The notes beneath the pieces are model-generated. The model saw only the letters and a program-made list of their open reading frames with translations, searched no databases and was not told where the DNA came from. The translations under genes and the position numbers were made by a program. From positions 417,526-481,525 of the forward strand of contig MNCI01006964.1 of the NCBI GenBank assembly GCA_015680685.1: 64,000 bases of DNA, in the 5' to 3' direction. Source of the stretch: Gnetum montanum. Lineage: Eukaryota > Streptophyta > Gnetopsida > Gnetales > Gnetaceae. How positions within the stretch are numbered: position 1 is the first letter of the stretch; each line of letters begins with the position of its first letter. This document shows positions 60,359 through 64,000 of the stretch, piece by piece.

Positions 60359-61882
60359 ATGAAAGGTATGGCATCTAAGTTTCTTAATGTAAAAGAGCTT
60401 AACATAGATATGTAGAAAATGAAGGTTAATGTTTTGAATATTTTGAAGAGAATTGAGAAAAAATATTCTTGCCATTAAAGGAGAGAGAAAGATGTAAAGG
60501 TCAAAGAAGAAATAAATTCTAAAATATCTCTTATTGAGTAAGGAAATTCTTAATACTTAAAGGTTTTATGGCAGGAAACTGAGGGCTTCATTAAGAAGAT
60601 CAAGGGATCTTCAAAGTCCAAGATAGTGTATGTTTCTAATCAAAAGAGAGTTCCTACCTCTTGAGTGATTAAGAATAAAAAATCAAAGCCAAGGGAGATG
60701 CAAGATCAAGGGAACCTCTTTGAAGAGGATCAAGAATAGCAATAGAAGATATAATCCTTATTCATTTTGCAAATTGTTTATACCTTGTGGCAAGGGAAAA
60801 AATGATTCTAAACCAAGTTGAGGTTATCTCATGGGCGATAGATGAGTCTTCTAGTTAAGGTATGTACAAGAATAATTGCTTTGTTTCTATTTTTAATGAA
60901 TTTTATGCTAAATCTATGAAGGAGAGTTAAAATTTCGAATTGGTATCTCCAAAGTGGGATGAAGAGCTTGTTCCTGATTCCTTTAAATAGGAGGAACCAT
61001 TGCTATTTGGGATCTTCAACCTTCAAGCTTTAATGATGTTTAATGGGAACATGTTGAAGATTAAGTTGAACTAAAGTTAGATCAGAGAAGCCATGATAGG
61101 ATAAGTAAGATTTAGCTTTATCTTCTAAATCATGGTAATATGTCTTATGTTGATGCTAGTATGTTAGATGCTAGTATGCCACTTTAGCTTGATAGTTATT
61201 TGTTCAAATGTGAGGAAGGAAATTATGGTCATTACACTGATAATGAAGTACTTGAAATTCATGTTATGTACATTGAAAAAAATGTGACTTTTGATGTCAT
61301 TATTAGTAAGAGTAAATCTCATGATGGTAATGTGTTTAACTTGGAGAGTGATGATGACGACTATTGATATATTCATTGTGAAAAGGTCATTATTAAAGAT
61401 ATAAAAACATTTATAATGATTTAATTTTCTAGAATTTGGATATGGTTTCTATTTATTATGACATGAATGAAAAACATGAAGGTAATTCAAGTGATTGAGA
61501 TATTGATGAATGAAGGTTGAGTGGAAAACTTCCAAATGCCAAGAAGAAGAAAGTGAAGGAGAGAAAAAGGAAAGGAAAAAGAGAGGTTAAGTTATGAAAA
61601 CCTAATCATTTTTCTTTGTATTATTCTTCATTTGTTACAAGTTTGAGCTATTGTGGGGATGTAACTAAGGCATTCCATGGAGTTGATGCTCAGTTATTGA
61701 AAGTATGGGGGGGCATGAGGATAAGCTTTCAAAAGCAAGTAAAGCTTAAAAACAAAACATCAAGCATTGCAGTTAAGTATGATACATATGTTTGTGATAC
61801 CTTTAATGCTTTGAGTCATGTAAATCATAATGATGAGTCTAATGGCCTTGATTCATGTGGCATGATGTCTTTCAACTTGTAA
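60359..61882 (+). pseudogene. Element E internal coding remnant, gag-like position
   Basis: From ATG 60359 (MKGMASKFLNVKELNID) the translation is Lys/Glu-rich with many stops and frame changes. A later open part (61616-61882) encodes 88 residues with no motif I recognise. By position it is a gag remnant, but no gag core or zinc knuckle is convincing. Confidence 0.4.
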
Positions 61883-62238
61883 GAGATCATTAAGAATGAG
61901 ATTTTTAATTGGGAGGAAGATGATAAGGACATTTCTTATCATTATTCATGTATTTTTTATCATTAATGTGTCCTAAGAGTCTTACAACTAAGTATATGTG
62001 TTTTGGAGTCTTTTACATGTGTTTTTAGCTCTAGGTAGACAATTGCAATCACACTATGAGTCATAGTTAGTCATACTGAGGAGTTATAAACTACTAAGAG
62101 ATGCAATTATCTATAGTATGCAGAAGAATGAATAATTTCATGTTTCTTATGTTAGGTCATTGTGAATTTTAGTTAGATAATAGTGCAAGGTTGCGGGTTG
62201 CAATTCATCACAATTGGTAGAGAAATAGAGGCAAAAAA

Positions 62239-62813
62239 TGAAGAATTGTACTAGTGTATGTTGGTTGTGAGTTGCAATCTAGTGACAAGTTAGGAAGTAC
62301 AAGGGACTATAATTCATCGTCACTCATAGTCTACTCAAAAATTTTCTTTTTTGAAATTATCATAAATTTTAAATGAAAACCAATGATGGGGAAAATCAAG
62401 GATTACCCTAGTGGTTTTAAAAAATATTTAAGATTAGAATGAAGGAAAATAAAGTTTGAGTAAAGAACAAGAGTGTCTAAGATAGACTTGTGAGATAATA
62501 TTCAAATAACATGTGAGAAAAAATAGCAAGGGTTAAGGTAAGGAATCTCATATAAGTGTTCTCTTGTCTTGAGCTTATGTGCTCAAAGTGTAAGACATAA
62601 TTCAAAAATTGAGAGAGAATACATGTGCCCTCTAAGATCCTTAAGAGACTTGAATTGAGCTTTGCTTCTTATTGTTGATGTATTTCTCATCTTGACATTG
62701 ATTAATAGAGGGAGAATTTATCTATTTCATTGTGTTCTTATTTTCTATGCTGGTTTGTCTTAGACAACAATGGAATTAGGTCTTATAGGATCTATTGAGA
62801 TAAATTTATATCA
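62239..62813 (+). repeat. 3' LTR of element E
   Basis: Partner of 59459-60020. It ends TTATATCA at 62813, and the polypurine-like tract precedes it. Confidence 0.68.
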
Positions 62814-62879
62814 ATTTGTTACTTTTATTTCCCTAATGCTTATGCTTTTATTAAAATTACATTTCATATATTCTTTCTG

Positions 62880-63085
62880 ATGAGAGTGGTTACTCTAGTA
62901 GTTATTCTAATTATTAGAGTAGTTACTCTAGTGGTTACTCTACTTATTAGAGTGGTTACTCTAGTGGTTACTCTAGCAGTTACTCTAGTAGTTATTCTAA
63001 TTATTAGAGTGGTTACTCTAGCAGGTACTTTAGCAGTTATTCTAATTATTAGAGCATTTACTCTAATTATTAGAGTAGTTGCTCC
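62880..63085 (+). repeat. U3 palindromic array in element D LTR
   Basis: About six to eight alternating blocks of TTACTCTAG and TTCTAATTATTAGAG, ending just before the TATA box. The + and - open frames over this interval (Val/Thr/Ile-Arg repeats) are translations of the array. Confidence 0.8.
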
Positions 63086-63091
63086 CAAGCC

Positions 63092-63099
63092 TATAAATA
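63092..63099 (+). promoter_or_regulatory. TATA box in element D LTR
   Basis: TATAAATA in context CCTATAAATACAG, 174 bp before AATAAA (63266-63271). The spacing matches element A. Confidence 0.7.
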
Positions 63100-64000
63100 C
63101 AGTGCCTAGGTGCACAATTGAAAGGAAGTATTTTAGCAGTAAGTAGTGAAACTCTTGTAGTCTATTTAAAAGTTAGAGTATTTCCCAAGTGCCTATAGTA
63201 GGAGGTCTAAGTGTGGATGGATCTTTATTTGAGCATTGTGTACCTAAGCACACCTTGTGTACGATAATAAAGATAAGCTCTTTGATTCATCCTTGTAGCA
63301 CTTGAGATTTGTTTTCTTATGCATTTCTTTTATTTTTTTTCTTATGAATTTATTTTATTTTATTTTATGAACTTTACATTTCTGTTATTAGCACAACAAT
63401 TTATTTTGATTAATTAAGAAAATTGTTAAATTACACAAGCACAACCACTTTGAGCATGAATGTAACGCTTGGTAACCTAGTAACGATTAGCATTTGGTAA
63501 TCCTAGCAATGTTGCACTGGTTCAAGATGTGTATGACAAGTGGGAAAAGATGCGAGTGTTTGGATTAGTTATAACTTAGTTAATGAGTAGTTAAGCTAAA
63601 TTAGTCACTTAGTTACTTCTTTGCTTCCCTACTAGTGTAGGACATAAAAACATAAAAGCTATAAAAATCATATGCCTTAAGCTTACTTAACCATACAATT
63701 GTGACATACTGGTAAGCTTGGGAAGATAATGATCAACCAACCCATCCTTGTTCCATAAGGGCGCATAAGCACTTAGTCCTTGGAATTCAATTAGATCATG
63801 CATGAAACACTTGTATTCATATGGTTGATCATAGGGGTATCTCGCTGCTCATCATTGGCATCGTTGTCAGGGACTTAGTTGTTAGTGTGCTAAATAGAAC
63901 ATAGGAAATCATTCACATCATTGGAATGGATCATTAGGGTTGGTTGAGAAAATAATAAACAAGAATAAATTTCATACTAAACAAACAATTATGTCTCCTT

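Larger units (their letters stand above)
59459..62813 (+). mobile_element. LTR element E, small and apparently non-autonomous
   Basis: About 3.35 kb with two diverged direct LTRs (about 59459-60020 and 62239-62813), a textbook initiator-Met primer site (60022-60033), and a purine-rich tract (AGAGAAATAGAGGCAAAAA) before the right LTR. The interior (about 2.2 kb) has only broken Lys/Glu-rich frames and no visible RT or integrase. LTR starts are estimated by alignment, and a target duplication is not clear. Confidence 0.75.
62878..64000 (+). mobile_element. Element D (B-family copy), 5' part, runs off window
   Basis: LTR 62878-63854 (977 bp) starts TGATGAGAG and ends GCTCATCA. It is followed by primer site TTGGCATCGTTGTCAGGGA (63855 on), leader, and a gag ATG at 63991-63993 (ATGTCTCC, as in copy C). 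It is the reverse orientation of B and C. It has the family's U3 palindromic array (62880-63085), TATA box (63092-63099), AATAAA (63266-63271) and TTTTA tract (about 63326-63372). The remainder lies beyond the window. Confidence 0.9.

Noticed and set aside
62864-63146. ORFs on both strands rich in RVVTLVV or RITTRVTTL repeats
   Set aside because: Both are translations of the U3 palindromic array in the element D LTR.

Overview
This window is repeat-dominated plant nuclear DNA. No intact host gene, tRNA, rRNA or CRISPR array was recognised. Nearly all interpretable sequence is LTR retrotransposon, plus two RTE-type LINE fragments. The high AT content, nested elements at many stages of decay and near absence of genes suggest a very large plant genome, for example a gymnosperm. 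That is inference, because nothing here identifies a species.

Layout: (1) 1-2058, AT-rich DNA ending in a 180-bp tandem duplication. (2) 2059-11239, LTR element A (+ strand) with gag and a second coiled-coil ORF but no visible pol. (3) 12328-24782, LTR element B (- strand), Athila-like, perfect AAATT target duplication, decayed gag-pol. (4) 25080-32031, LTR element 2 (- strand), chromovirus-like, initiator-Met primer site, GAAAT target duplication. (5) 32032-32820, a GC/CpG-richer patch of unknown nature. (6) about 33300-35000, a decayed RTE LINE (+). (7) 38270-39760, a decayed retrotransposon accessory ORF (-). (8) 40258-57353, a much younger 17.1-kb Tat/Ogre-like Ty3/gypsy element (- strand) with two 1460-bp LTRs and an ATGTG target duplication. 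It sits inside a truncated copy (C) of the element B family (40083-40257 plus 57354-58260). (9) 58390-58850, an RTE LINE fragment (-). (10) about 59459-62813, a small non-autonomous LTR element E (+). (11) 62878 to the window end, the 5' LTR and gag start of another B-family copy, D (+).

The most notable structure is inside the young element. Read on the - strand it has LTR, primer site, gag-protease in one frame (55648-51839), a 5.1-kb interval, then RT, RNase H, a second archaeal-type RNase H and integrase in one frame (46724-43245), a tandem-repeat 3' UTR, polypurine tract and LTR. The 5.1-kb interval lies where Ogre elements are known to carry an intron. It holds a separate gene on the opposite strand (47139-51244). 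That gene can be read through eight exons and seven GT-AG introns with consistent phases, about 1,100 codons. Its start resembles a HAD/FCP1-type phosphatase and its end is coiled-coil and acidic. It now carries about ten in-frame stops.

Decay is dominated by C-to-T/G-to-A changes at CHG and CpG sites. Stops are mostly TAG (from CAG) and TGA (from CGA). Catalytic residues are lost in the same way: integrase Glu to Lys in two elements, RT second Asp to Asn in two others.
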